A DNA stretch of 64,000 nucleotides from Eonycteris spelaea. Its lineage: Eukaryota; Chordata; Mammalia; Chiroptera; Pteropodidae. The notes under the pieces were generated by a model. That model had not been told where the DNA came from. It did no database searches and was given only the letters and a program-made list of their open reading frames with translations. The stretch is from NCBI GenBank assembly GCA_003508835.1, contig PUFA01000072.1:6546501-6610500 (forward strand), given 5' to 3'. Position 1 is the stretch's first letter. Each line of letters begins with the position of its first letter. The position numbers and the translations under genes were made by a program. Below are positions 10,645-22,480 of this stretch, piece by piece.

Positions 10645-11639
10645 CAAGGTCTTCCTGGATCGTTCCAGGTCTCAGAGGCCAATCCGTCTCGGAAGCATCC
10701 AGAGGCAGAGGAAGTCTCCTTAAATGAATGACCCTCCGACCGTGAGAGTTGCCGAGGTTGGACTGGGTGGCCTTAGGAGGGATCAGCTTTTCCGTGGTTG
10801 AAGGTTCAGGTGTAAAACACCTATCAGGAAAGACCAGGTGGGATGTGGAATGAGGTGGTCCCAAAGAGCCAGGCCTGACGAGAGCAAGGACTGCGCCCAA
10901 TCCCCGTGGCACAGGGCTGGGCTTAGAAGAGGCACTACGGAGACGAGATGCTTCCTGCCCCGCTGGGGATGCTCCCTGAAATCCCAGCATTCCTCCTTCC
11001 AACGAACGCACGGAACGCTACCGAGCAAAGTAAACTAGGGGTCAGGCCGTTCGGATATTCAGAGACAGTCTGTCGAAAACCTCCTTGGTTTACGGCTCCG
11101 TGGGGGGCAATCCGACACTCCCATGTGCCCCTCTCTTCTTTGATGGCAAGAAGGTGACAAACCAGGACAGCTCACGTGGCAGGCGACACCTAAATCAGCA
11201 CGCCGATGATGATCGTGTGGACTGAGAAAAGGGTCTGGCCCCACCATAGTGCCTACAGGGGCCGCTGGAGGGTCCCTCGGGAGAACCTGAGAGACGAGGG
11301 CCTGGGACCGATCTTTGCTCCTGCCCGGTCCACAAGGACAGGGAGAGAAGCCATCCTGCGCAGCCGCCCCGGGCGGGCGGGCTGGCTGTTCGTGCTGGAG
11401 CCCAGACAAAGAACACCCACAAGGCAGTGATTTATCAGCTGTGGGAGGCCCAAGAAGCTCTTAAGCCACAGGTGGGTGCCCGTAAAGCCACCTCCTGGAG
11501 GAGCACGGACCCCGGGCCCCGCTTTGCCGCTAATCACCATAAGCACCCCGGTGCCTCAGCCCCGACCTGGGTGGCCCTCACCACTCCCAAAGCCTCGTCA
11601 CGTGCTCAGTGATCTCAGCTGGCCCCACACCAACCCTAT
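10645..11639. other. Unassigned sequence
   Basis: No gene or confident repeat. The phrase 'gtggcacagggctgggcttagaagaggcact' (10907-10937) could be a decayed L2 end. GC rises toward 11360. Confidence 0.35.
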
Positions 11640-11790
11640 CAAGGAGGCGGGACAGGTGTTGTTATTAGTCCCACTTTACAGATGGGGAAACTGCTGGGGT
11701 GGTTCGATGGCTTGCTCGGGGCCACCCAGGGAGCACACGTCCCAGTTGCTCGTCCAGTTGCTCCTTCCGTGGGCCAGGCAGGCAAAGGGC
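11640..11790 (-). repeat. MIR SINE
   Basis: The core phrase 'gttattagtcccactttacagatggggaaactg' followed by 'ggcttgctcggggccacccagggagca' is the reverse complement of the MIR core. Confidence 0.65.
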
Positions 11791-14700
11791 ACCCGACCAT
11801 CCCCTCTGTACTGCTCGAGGACTTCAGGGCTTTGCAGGGGCGGCAGTGAGCGCCGGGGGCCAGCTCTGCCCTGCTGCATGCCTGGGGGACGGCGACTCCC
11901 ACCTCTTCCTGTTCGGCCAGCCTTCACCTTGGCCCGACAGCTGGTGGTAGGGCATGGACTGGGCGGGGGCAGGCACGGCCTGTGCCCAGGCTGGGCTTTC
12001 CCCCTGACATGATGAACCATGCTTTTTTGAGATCAAGGGGAGAAGTTGCCCCTTGTGTACTTTTCCAGGCATGGAGGAAGAAGAAGAGAGAGCAGAGTTC
12101 TTCTGGTGTGAAGCGGAGCTCACCTGGCAAGCCCCGGCCTTCCCGCCCCGCCCCGCCCCGCCCCGCGGCGGTGCTCCGAGCTGGGCGACCGCTAGGGCAG
12201 CATGGAGCAAGAACACTGCCCTCCTCCTCAGGAGTTAATGACCCTCAGGTCAGGGACGTCCGTGGGACGGGGCAGAATCCCCTTCGGTGGGACCCCTGGA
12301 CCTGGAGGTACTCACTGCAGATCCCATTGAGCCCCAGAACCCAGAGTTCTCTGCAGGTGGCACCGCGGGGCAGACAGGGCCGCGGCGTCCAGGGCCCACG
12401 CCCAGATTCAGGCTGACCGCAGCTCCGGTGTCCCCTTCCTCCTCTGCTGTGGCATCCGCATCAGCGAGGGACACTCTGGGAGACGCTGGACCATGGAGGC
12501 CACCGTGGGCTCTGCTGCATTTTCGGGGTGAGGCCGGAGAGTGGCCACAAGCAGGAGAGCAGCTCATGCGCCAGCCGCGAACAGCCAGGCCGCCTCCGGC
12601 GATCCGGGCCGGGCGTCCGGTTCCCATGACACTCTTACTGGCAGCGTTAATAACTAACCACGTCCAGACAGGTGCTGGCGGCCCGGCCTTAGGAGTTCTC
12701 GTCCAGGGCTGAGAGTGAGTCACTTCCCTTTCACAGTTTGCGAGCAGACTGAGTCACCGAGGCGGCCCTTTCACACGGGCTCTCGACCTTCGCCAAGAGC
12801 ACCCGTGTCATCCCTTCGACCACCTATTCTCTCGGGTCGGCTGGGCCCTGTGACGCTGACCTCAGGGTCTGGACCCCACAGCACCCCGTGACCTGGCCTC
12901 TGCCCCTCCCCTTTTCATCCCACTCCGTCCACTGGGACAGTGACTCACCACTGTCCCACGAGGAATCTGGAGAGATGTCCGAGGGACGGGGTTAGGTCCG
13001 TGTCGCCTTTGACCTTTACCTTAAACAGGGCTCTCACACCTTCCCAAGATCCCCGTTTGGACACCAAAAGACTAGAAGTGGAAAGTTCCAGAACTGCTGA
13101 GCCAAGCTGTGCCAAAGGACAGAACTGTGAAGTCGGCTGCCCCCCTCCAGGGCAGGACGGAGGCTGGAGGTGGCTGTAAACCACGTCCCATGGCTGCCAG
13201 CACGTGCCCCGTGTCAGCTGGGAGGCAGGACCGGCCACCGAGGCCGGGACGCTGGCACCAGGCTCCTGTGCTGGCTCTGGACGCAGCTCTCGGGACGAGT
13301 CGCTCAAGTGGACATTGAACGCACACCATCTGGGAAAAGCCGCTCGGGCACCTCTGTGGAGAGCCCTTCTGTCCTCACTCTCTCACCAGTCTTGTTTCTA
13401 ATATTTTGTTCTTTTAAGAGACAGATGAAGAAAGAGAAAACAAACAATAAAATAAAAAATCAGGGGAAAAAAAGTCACTGAAAGGGTTCGGGGATTTACT
13501 TTTTTTTTTCTTTGTTTTTAATCGCAGAAAGTCCCTCTTGCTACCTGGTTTCTAAAACAGACGCTAAACACAGATGACATCAGGCTGGATAACGTGGGCC
13601 GTCTCCCTGCCAGGGGCTCCCAGCAGGTGTGAGACTGACAGGTTGAGAAAAGATGACACTGTTTCTATCCTTAGAAGATGAAAACCAAGGAGGAGCAATG
13701 ACAGCAGAGGCTGAGCGCGGGGTGTGGCAGGAAACCTGACACCCTGCCAGCCGGTGGCCCTTCAGGTGAACTCCGGGGCTTGTCTAGATGGGGTGACAGG
13801 GGGCCCCAGCCTCACCAGCTCTGTTTATTCCATCTCTGGGGGCGCCCCACTGCATGGCACCCCGGGACTTGGAAAAGCTGGGGCTTCGGCTGTGGTAGCT
13901 CCACAGAGGCCCCCCGGACTTTCCGAACTGAGGTCTGCAGTCTGCTCGCAGTGGCTGTGGCTCTGGCTGGACCCCAGCCGGGTCCGGGGGCCTTTCCCTG
14001 CCACGCACGTCTCCCACATCGCGTCTGAGGCGGCGGCCTGCCACGCTGCGTCGATAACACTGGGTGCAGCTGCCAGGAGGGAGAGACTCCACCCCCGGTG
14101 GCTGGCTCGAGAGACCAAGTGAGTCACGACGCCCCTGCCGGGTGACCACGATATCCCAGGGTGAAGTGGGAGGCCTGGGGACGGAGCCTGCTGCTGCGGA
14201 GACACAGGCCACGGTGACTCACGTTTGGACCCGAGGGGAAGTTCCGTCTGTGAGTCCTCTGAATAGCACTGCTCCCCGTCCCCTGGGTGAGGTCACCCCC
14301 ACTGCCTCAGAACTGGGACTGCCTCCTTTGTCCCACAGCCCCGGCTGGCTCTCTGCTCTCAATTATGGTCACGGCAGAAGTCAGCGTTTGAGCCGCAGCA
14401 CCTCTGCCCTGCCCACCGCACACATGACGGATGGATCCGAGGGAAAGAGTGTGTCCTCCCCGGGAGTCAGATTTTTCCTCTGTAAAAATAGTTCCTCCTG
14501 ATGATCTCATGCCTTCGGGAGCCATTGGGGCTGCGACTGTCCTTCGAGAGGAAGCAAGCTCAATCAGAGCGAGCCGGTCACACTGCGACAGTGCCAGCTG
14601 CCACCGCGGCCAGGGAGACCCGGCCGGGAGGCCCCCATCGCGCGCTGCACCCCTGGGCCACTGGTCTGGGAGTAAAAGAGGGCGAGGCGCTGGGTGGGAG

Positions 14701-15699
14701 GGTGTCCCCCAGCAGGGTCAGTGCCCGGGAGCTTGGCGGAGGCATCCAGAAAGACACTCCAGCTTGGGAGGAACATGCAGGTCCACTCCACTCCGCCCAC
14801 TGTCATTCCCCTTCTCCCAGCGTCTCCCATGGAGCGTGCTTCTAATCGGCGGCACGTGGGAAGGGGTCCTGGCCACCACATGCGTGAGTGACAGAGAAGT
14901 CCCCAAAGACGGGCCCTACGTGCGCCCTCAGGGGCTCTGTTCTCAGCACACCGGCCATCACGGGACATTTGCCAGTGCCCACCAGGACCAGGTTGTCACG
15001 GCCGTAATCTAAGAAAGACACTGCTTCCGATATGAGCACTGGAACACCCTTACCTGCTTCGCCTGGACGGTCACTGTGGCCGCAGGGCAGGACAGACAAC
15101 AGAGGAATGATGACATTCCCGCAGCTGTCAGGCCCCACGTTCCTGGAGGGAGCGGGAAGATGAGTGGAAGGCAAGGAGACTGCAAGGAGACAAGAGAACC
15201 AAGCCCCCAAGGGCATCGAGGGACCACGAGGCAGGACCTTGAGCGGCAGTAGCCGCTCTGTGGTGTGATGACGCTGTCGACATGTGTCCTTTAAGAGTAG
15301 CCCGTACCCCTCGCTGCCCTAACACCATTAGACCAGAAAAGCGGGGAGTTCTGGCCTCACTCCTCTTGTTCTTTCCCCATTCCCTTTATTCTTGCTCTTT
15401 CACTTCTGTTCTGCCGCTGGGCCTGCGGCCTGCCCGTGTGACCACTGGTGGCTTTAGCAGGCAGGGGGACAGTGGCCCTCATACTAAGCCACGATCCCCG
15501 TGCAAGAGGCCGTCCTAAGTGAGGCGGTCGCAGCGGCTGAGATTCAGCCCCCAAGAAGCTTCATCACGATTTTCAGCTCGTTGCCGCCATGAAGGTCATT
15601 CTCCTGCCCTCTGTACGCGAGTGGACAGGAGAGGGGCGGACGCCTTCAATGCGCTCCCCCCGCCCCCCACCCTCAGCTGCTCCGTCCTCTCGGCGTCCG
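11791..15699. other. GC-rich unassigned sequence
   Basis: Almost four kilobases with high GC and many CpG but no recognised repeat or gene. It holds a short (CCCCG)n tract (12142-12167), an A-rich patch at 13420-13475, and many overlapping frames on both strands (largest 14431-15012, 193 codons) that I do not recognise and treat as compositional. Confidence 0.4.
12142..12167. repeat. (CCCCG)n microsatellite
   Basis: Four to five tandem CCCCG units within a GC-rich context. The tract also reads as repeated GC-box (Sp1-type) cores. Confidence 0.85.
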
Positions 15700-16309
15700 T
15701 ACCAACCCTAAGCAAGTCAGACCACAGCACGCTTTGCTCAAATCCTGCTGTCCAGTTCCCTTGGCAGAAAAGCCTGAACCCCCACCCCACCCCAGCTCTC
15801 CCCGGGCTGGGCCTCATCCCCGGTGCTTGGGGCTCCCCCAGTTAGCTCCAACCTCACCAATACTCACTCTTGTCCTCAAGCACATGCCAGGGACGCTCCT
15901 GCCTCGGCCGCGGGGCAGCCGCTCCCTCTGCAGAAAGCTGTCCCCCCAGACATTCGGGGCTCGCTCACCTCCTTCCAGCCTGAGCTTGGACGTCACCTTC
16001 TCAGCGAGACATCCGCCCTACTCCACGCTGCCGCCCGCCCTCCACTCCCTGCCCGGCACACCTGAGCTGCCTCGCCTGTCCCCGTTTTTATTCTTCCCCA
16101 CAATGCTATCACCTTGTGATGCACTGGACACTTCGCTTATTCATTTTGTTTGTCATCTCCCTTCTTCCACCCCCGCCCCCACCCCCAAGGCAAGAGCAGG
16201 ATCGTGTTCTCTGCCCGGAACAGTCCTGGCACATGGTAGGCACCCAATGACTCTCTGTCAGGTGAATGAATGAATGAATGAACGAACGAACGAACGAATG
16301 AACAAATGA
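15700..16309 (+). mobile_element. L2 LINE, 3' region with tail
   Basis: The order is preserved over about 600 bases: 'gtcagaccac..ctttgctcaaatcctgctgtccagt', 'aagcacatgccagg.acgctcctgcctc', 'ccctctgcagaaagctgtccccccagac', 'tccagcctgagcttggacgtcacc', 'cggaacagtcctggcacatggtaggcaccc', then a GAAT tail. This is the untranslated and tail portion of L2. It has picked up many C/G substitutions. Confidence 0.8.
16263..16308 (+). repeat. (GAAT/GAAC)n L2 tail
   Basis: Four GAAT-type units followed by a block of GAAC units and a return to GAAT/GAAC mixtures. It is the same architecture as the L2 tail at 7284-7343. Confidence 0.85.
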
Positions 16310-16729
16310 GGGTGTCCCGGCCGTTCAGATGTGCACGAGGTCACCTGGGGGGGAGTGGGCTGGCTAGGCGGAGGGCGTTGTTTTCTGGTCGTGTTCTGAA
16401 GGGCAGGGCCCACGATGCGCCTGGAAATCCCCCTGGAGCCACTCACTAACGCCGTCTCCCGCCCCCACCCCCACCCCGTCTCCCAGCCTGCCAGTCACCC
16501 GGACCCAGACCGACAGCAGCAGCCTGAGAACGATCTCAGCGGCTGACTCCGCTTTACAGGCCCGTCCTCCCACCAGGTAAGCCGCACCACTGTCTGAGCA
16601 CCGAGTCCGAGTCCGTACAGGACCCCAGGAGGAGCAGGGAGGAGTGACGGGGAGAAGGAAACACGCAGGGAACGAGAAGCCCCAGCCCCGGCCACGCCCA
16701 CTCCCCAGGCCCCGGCCTTGGAGGTAAAG

Positions 16730-17010
16730 TCTGCGCTGCAGGTGAAGGCGGTGCCAGGGCCCCCCCGCGGCTGGGGATGGGGGCGGGGCGAGTGGCGACC
16801 CGGGCGGAGGGCGTGGAGTGGGCACAGAGGCGGGGTGGGCTCTGTGCGGTGCTGGAGGCAGGGTGCAAGGCGAGGGAGCTGGGCTGAGAGGGTGCCGGCC
16901 GCGTGGGAAGAGGCGGGTGACGAGGCTGACGGCCCAGTGACAAGGCGGCTGCTGAGCCGACAGGGAAATGACGGGTTCGTGGTCTCTCCGCCGAGGGCCA
17001 CGTGACGCAC
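16730..17010. promoter_or_regulatory. CpG-dense block with GC boxes
   Basis: About 26 CpG in 270 bases with GC near 68%. GC boxes include GGGGGCGGGGCG at about 16779-16790. No recognised exon adjoins it. It lies directly upstream of a 19-bp tandem triplication. Confidence 0.4.
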
Positions 17011-17022
17011 ACGAGTTTAAGC

Positions 17023-17079
17023 CGGAGGCTTAGGAGACACTCGGAGGCTTAGGAGACACTCGGAGGCTTAGGAGACACT
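17023..17079. repeat. 19-bp tandem triplication
   Basis: Three perfect head-to-tail copies of CGGAGGCTTAGGAGACACT (starts at 17023, 17042 and 17061), followed by CG. No variation between copies indicates recent or homogenised duplication. Confidence 0.95.
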
Positions 17080-17334
17080 CGCGTAGGGCCCCTTTGGGAA
17101 GGAAGACTGACTGACATTCCGCAGGCTGGAGTCCCTAGTGCGTAGCCCAGCGTAGGCTCCCCAAGTCAAGACCAGGGCGGTGGCCTGGGACGAGAGGAGA
17201 GAAGGTCAGATCAGAAAACGCTGGGGTGTCCTGGCGGCACGCACCCCACCGGCCACCTTCCTTCTCCCCGAGCCGCGTGGAATAAGACCGACGCGGAGGC
17301 AAACCAACGGACCGGGGTCCACGATGACCCGGAT

Positions 17335-17425
17335 GTTCCTTCCACCTGCGTTTTCTCGTTTCACTCACCATCTTCCAGAAGAGGAAGTTAAGGCTCAGTG
17401 ATTTACCCAGCCTCATATCCCGACC
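17335..17425 (-). repeat. MIR SINE fragment
   Basis: The phrase 'cttccagaagaggaagttaaggctcagtgatttacccagcctca' is the reverse complement of the MIR core and lies next to a second, better MIR copy. Confidence 0.45.
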
Positions 17426-17454
17426 AAGAGGAAAAAACAGAAACCAAAAAACAT

Positions 17455-17705
17455 GACATCGATCGTGCGCTTAGCCTGCCCCAGGCGCTGCGCTAGGCAC
17501 GGAACTCTGTGTATCCTCTCACTCGGAGCCCCAACATGGCAGGGGGTATCGTTGTCACCCCCCTTTCACAGATTCGGACACCTAAGTCTAGAGCAGTCTA
17601 GGTCATGGGCCTGTAGTCACAAAGGGAAGAAACAGTGCACGTGGGATTTGAATCCGGGCCTTCTGGGTCCACGCTCTTTGCCATACACAAGACGAATGGT
17701 GGCAC
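17455..17705 (-). repeat. MIR SINE, near full length
   Basis: Reads through 'ccaggcgctgcgctaggcac', 'tatcgttgtca.cccctttcacagat', 'tcatgggcctgtagtcaca' and 'gggatttgaatccgggccttctgggtccacgctctttgcca'. This is the whole MIR in reverse, including the tRNA-like head at the right end. It is a SINE relic and not a tRNA gene. Confidence 0.8.
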
Positions 17706-18224
17706 ACATCCCGCCCAGTTCTAAAGCTTTGCGTCACGCAGCACGCCCTGCCCCGGGCTCCAGAGGAGAATCAGAGACGACACTTTGCTGCCTCCAGTCG
17801 AATGTGCCCACGCTCCGAGCAGCCAGCTACCTCGGCTGTCCCGATGGGCGAGCGTGACTGAGGTTTACAGCCAGCAGTGCAATGCCACGGGCCGGACGGT
17901 GGGGTCTCCACAGCTGTGGGCAAACTCAGTCCTTGCAGCCAGGGAGTGGCCGCGTCCACATTCTGCTTTATTAGGACCAGACTTCAGTGGGCAGCGTTCC
18001 AGACGGCCCTACGATCCCCTTTAATCCCGCCATCAGTCTCTGAAGATTCTGAAGGTCAGCAGGTGCAATCCATAGGTTCCTCTGGCCCCTGGACCTGCGG
18101 GCTTTGAGCCACCCACCTGGCGGCTCTCCCTGCATGCTGGAGGCAAGACCTCCCTGCCCCGCTTCGGACCCTAGGTGTAAAGAGCAGATGCATATTGCAC
18201 CGGGCAGCCGGAGCAACGCACGGT
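17706..18224. other. Unassigned sequence
   Basis: No gene or confident repeat recognised. Moderate GC with scattered CpG. Confidence 0.35.
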
Positions 18225-18430
18225 CACTCAGAGCAGAAAGAGAGCACAGTGCTGGTGCGGGCTCTGGCTTTGAACCCTGGCTCCCTCCCTAACGAACTGC
18301 ACAGCCTTGGGCAAATGCCTAAATCTCGGTTTCCTCATCTGTAGACTGGGTATAACAGGATGGACCTGCTAGGGGTGTGAGAGGTAAGAAAGTTCAGCTA
18401 AGTTAAAGCCGTGAGAACACAGCCTGGCCT
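18225..18430 (+). repeat. MIR SINE
   Basis: Contains 'gcgggctctggctttgaaccctggctcc', 'cacagccttgggcaaatgcctaaatctcggtttcctcatctgtagactggg' and the 'gtgagaggtaagaaagtt' region: MIR head, core and part of the tail in direct orientation. Confidence 0.8.
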
Positions 18431-19149
18431 AGATCGATGGCGATGGCTCTTCATACTTATGAACCTGTGTCTCTGGTGGCTAGTGGCAAGGCTCCTGCCT
18501 CCACTCTCCACTCTGGGCTGGCACATAGGTGTGTTAGGGATGCCGGGGCAGCAGGACAGACCGCAGAAAGAAAAGGACCCCTAAAGCCAGAAAGCAGGGC
18601 AGCGGCTGCATTAGGGTGCTCTTGTGGCTTCCACTCACCTTCTTTTTTGTCCTTTCTTGATTTGAAGCACTTATACCTAGGTTGGCCACAAACCTCTGAT
18701 TTCACCTGGAAAAAAGAAGGGAGAGTTTCATCAGGAGACAGGATAACGAAACTTATCTTCCAACTTAAAACATAGAGGGAGGGGTCTCTCAGTGTCAGAC
18801 AGCCTCCTAAGGACGTAGGGTTTAATAGTTGTTTATTCTTCAACATAGAATAAAACCACAAAAATTCAGAATAAACGGAGAAATCCATTTCCTATGTCAG
18901 CCATGGACATGGCAAACTGAAGAATCCTGTCAAAGAAATATAGGTTGCCACCATAAGAGATTCAACCTAGAATAAACTAAGATGTGAAGACAGTATTTGT
19001 TTTTTCAAGTTATAACAAAACAAATTCACGATGGACCTTTATTGCAACATAATCTATGGCCAGAATCCCGTGGTCTGTTTTTATTGGGTCTTTCACTCAA
19101 AGGCAACGTTTACACTATTTCTGAGTTTTCTATGTTCTGACTTCATGAT
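18431..19149. other. Unassigned unique sequence
   Basis: No repeat recognised. The interval 18780-19100 is AT-rich and CpG-poor, unlike its GC-rich flanks, and may be conserved noncoding DNA. Confidence 0.35.
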
Positions 19150-19260
19150 AGGTCTGAATTCATCAAACGGGGTAACACATGAGGAAGACCTAGCTCGGGG
19201 CCTGGCGCCTGCCGTGCGCTCAGTAACTATTAGCCAGACTTTCATTAATTTTACCCCTTT
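19150..19260 (+). repeat. MIR SINE, 3' part
   Basis: The phrases 'aaacggggtaacacatgagg' and 'gctcggggcctggcgcctgccgtgcgctcagtaactattagcc' match the MIR 3' half, including the TAACTATTA-type tail. Confidence 0.55.
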
Positions 19261-21039
19261 GTGGGCTTCTGGAGAGGAAGGCCATTCCACGCCCTCCACA
19301 TCAACCCCGAGCAAACGTGCACAGGTACCAGCGTGGCTGCTGTTCCTGCTAAAATATTTCACCTTTAAATCCGACCTCCGTTCAACCTAATTCAGACACC
19401 AGGAAGAGTAGTATTTCAAAAGGTGTTTAAAGATAATAGCCCCATTCTAAGCTTCCCCATCATTAGGCTCAAAGAAATCACTCTAGACCCTTAGGTTGGC
19501 AAACAAAAACACAGGGAAGAAAGAAAAAGGGGAAAAATAATACCATCAGATTTGAAACAGAAAACTTGTAACCTTCCCTCACAAGAGGAAGGATTTTTGC
19601 GGTGGCTTGCCGCCCGCTGGGCGCACACAACATCACTCGGGGCCTGGATCATCCCAGCGGCGAGAGTTACGGAGGACAGGGGCCGGGCTGGCACGCTGCA
19701 GCGCCCCATCGACCCGTGCCCGCCACCAGGGTGGGGCTCCCCCGTGCGCCCGCACCAGCTCCAGCTCCCCCAATCCTTAGGGACACACATTTGCTGGACC
19801 CGGCTTTCTCTACGACACCCGTGAACTTATCCCAGGACCAACCTCCAATGCAATACAGATAGGGCTCTTGACGACAGGGCGAAGCACTCAAGGATTTTGA
19901 CTCCCATGAGCCACGTGACACTTGGGACCTAACTAGACAACTTGCAAATGCTAGAAAACTCATTGAGAGAACCGCCAGACACCCTCCGGTCCCAACGCCA
20001 GCACCGGAAGGGATTCCTGTTCCCGTTATTACTGTTTACAGAGCCGCCCCCTCCCCCACCACCCTCTCCCTCACCTCCCCCCCAACCCATGTTCAGTTTA
20101 TTAGGTGGGAAGCATCCGAAAAACTCATTCACGCTAAGAAGGCCAGAGGAGTGGAAACGGTTGCAGCCTCGCCCTTCTAGGGGAGATACGAAATTTAACA
20201 CAAGTTTAATTTACAGGGACCCTGCCCTGTGGCGTTTCAATCAGGCCGATTTGTAGTGGACACTGGGCGGGGGTGGGGAGGGGAGACTGGAGGGCATCTT
20301 CTTTAAATACTACGGTGGTGGGAGGTGGAGACGATGAGGAGGGGAGAGAGGGTTCTTACAGCTGAGGTCCCCCTGGTCCCGGACGTGGCTACTCACTGAA
20401 ATCCCCGCCCCACTCCCCCGGGCAGCTGAACACCGCACTGACGCTGAGTCCCACCCCCAGCGGCTCTGACTGGTACCAAGTCAGGTCTGGGCACTGGGTT
20501 TTGAAAATGTTTTCTAAGTTCCCCGAGTAAGTCTATCACGCAGCCAAGTCTGAGGGTCATCTGGAGAGTGTGCCCACATTCCAGCTCAGTGGTCTGAGGT
20601 GGCAGCCTGAGGTGCTGCTTTCCTGACAGGCTCCCGGGGGACCCGACGCCGGTGGTCCATAGAGCCACTCTGAGCAGCAAGGGCGTAGAAGGGATCCCAC
20701 AAACACCCTCCTTATGCCCCCTCTCCAGAAACCTCAACCTCAGGCTAACTGACTTCCCCCCCCCCCCTCCCGCCCCAAACACACACACACACACTCTCTC
20801 CCAAGGCTTTCTCCTCCTGGGGTAGAAACCACCATTTCTCCAGAAGGCCCTGGAGACCCGTCCAGCTGACTCCTGGAATGTCAGATGGGTGAGGGAGACA
20901 TTCCTCGCATCCCAGGAGACCGCTGCCCCCTCCCCTCTCTCCTCCAGCCCAGCTCTAGGCAATGCAAACCCTAGAAGCCTGCACTAAACAGAGCGGTCAG
21001 TGTCTGCTCTGCTTGAAACAAGCAGGGTCTCTTTCCCTG
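19261..21039. other. Unassigned sequence with a C-rich/CA patch
   Basis: No gene recognised. A C-rich and (CA)n patch lies at 20755-20800 and C-rich DNA at 20044-20090. The minus frame at 20393-20962 (189 codons) crosses this patch, is proline/serine/glycine-rich and is not recognisable. Confidence 0.35.
20755..20800. repeat. C run, (CA)n and (CT)n compound simple repeat
   Basis: A 12-base C run at 20756-20767 is followed within 15 bases by about eight CA units and a short CT run. Confidence 0.85.
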
Positions 21040-21290
21040 GTGCGTCTCGTGCTGGCACGGCCGGCGAGGGCAGGCGGAAGACGCGGGGCGTCCCGGGTGC
21101 CTGGGTGGACCCTGGGCCCTGCCCCGCTCTGCCACGGCCCTCGGCTTCGCCATCCGCTGCGTGGCACGTCGCGGCCGCACACCCGGCTCCCACTCGCTGC
21201 CTTTCCCGTCCTCGTGTGCACAGTGGTGGGACAGGGAGCGGATGGCGCTCCCTCGGAAGGGGGCCAGCGGCTGCACGCCACGCCTGTCAC
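21040..21290. promoter_or_regulatory. CpG-dense block
   Basis: About 29 CpG in 245 bases, an observed/expected ratio near 1, with a GCGGCCGC core near 21170. Long frames are open on both strands across it (plus 21000-21791; minus 20997-21656). This reflects the scarcity of AT-rich stop codons. I do not recognise either product. Confidence 0.4.
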
Positions 21291-21854
21291 CTGACCTCTG
21301 AGGGAAGCCAGAGACTGCGACTGGCTACCCACAGCCTGTCCCCAAAGGTCCCTCCTCTCCTCCCACCAGTCCTTCCAGACATCGGCGGGGACGCCTTGAG
21401 CCAAACACCACCTAGTGGTTCTTGGCCCAACCACCTCCACCAAGATGGAAGAGCCTGCTCTTCCTGGAGACTTCTGACCGAGGAGCAAAGGGCCCGGCCG
21501 GTGAGGCCACCAGAAGGCACTGACCCGGAACACGCCCCACAACGACCCGCTGCCTTCCCCAGCAAGCGTGCCAGCCACGCTGTGAGCCACCCTGACAACA
21601 CCGGGCCACACGCTGCAGGAGACCAAGGGACAGTGGGGTGGGATAGGGGACTTCAAGACTTACAAGGCAAGAGCCCCCCACGATCAGAGGGGAGAGACTT
21701 CCACGGAACAGGCCAAGTAGTCGTCAGGGTGCCGAACTCCCCCCGTTTCTGGGACCCTACCATACTTTTAAAGGCCGCGAGAATGTTCTAATTTCTTTTC
21801 TAATCAGAAGGAATAAAAATGACCATAGTACAAGCGCCTATATGACAATGCACC
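21291..21854. other. Unassigned sequence
   Basis: The rest of the plus frame that ends at 21791 lies here. The translation has no transmembrane, zinc-finger or other recognisable feature, and no repeat is recognised. Confidence 0.35.
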
Positions 21855-21990
21855 CCGCCTAGATTATATTCATCCTTATGTCAATGCAGTCTGAAGAAAC
21901 AGTTTTTAATCTGTTTTCCTATTTATGGAGGAAGGGGCTCACGAAGACCGATGAGCCTAAGGTCACGAGCATGATAATTCATCCCTGAAC
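21855..21990 (-). repeat. MIR SINE, decayed
   Basis: The phrases 'attatattcatccttatgtcaat', 'gttttcctatttatggaggaaggggctcacgaagac' and 'gcctaaggtcacgagc' follow the reverse complement of MIR but are diverged. Confidence 0.45.
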
Positions 21991-22339
21991 TTACCCACTT
22001 CCTTCCAATCTCTGAACTTACCAGCTTTATTCAGACCCTGTGTTGAATGCCCCCGCTGACCCCTACCCCCCCCACTGATGCTCTTTCTCCAAGACCTCCA
22101 CCCCAGCCCAAAGACCCTCCCCACCAACTGCCTCCCATGGGTTCACCCTTTCACCCCAGCTCTGTGAAAAGCTTCTCTGTTCTGTCCAGGTGTGTTGAGC
22201 CTCATTCTGAATTGGCAGCCGGTCCAACAGCTACCACCCCCGCATGTGTGGGAGGCTCCCAGTCAGACTGGGCCGAGCAGACCTCTGAAGGCCAAACACA
22301 CACACTCAGCCCCCTGCAGCATAAACACGGAACACACAT

Positions 22340-22480
22340 CACACCCAGGCCTGTAAAAGATAATTATACAATCTGATCTGGCAAATTAGAGCCATAGAAC
22401 TGTCTAATTCATACAATGAATTTGAGGGTTGGAATCAGCAGGAAAAATTAACCTGGATCTTTATTGGGATTTGCCCCCAG
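22340..22480. promoter_or_regulatory. AT-rich block resembling a conserved noncoding element
   Basis: About 140 bases without a CpG and without a repeat I recognise. It is rich in homeodomain-type words (TAATTA, CTAATTC, TTAATTT nearby). The contrast with CpG-rich neighbours suggests unique DNA under different pressures. Conservation cannot be tested here. Confidence 0.25.

Noticed and set aside
15734..16273. 179-codon frame
   Set aside because: It runs along the pyrimidine-rich 3' region of an L2 element.
17023..17079. Possible CRISPR-like regular repeat
   Set aside because: Units are adjacent without spacers and the host is a mammal; it is a plain tandem repeat.
17455..17705. tRNA-like A/B box sequence
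   Set aside because: It is the tRNA-derived head of a MIR SINE with no intact cloverleaf.
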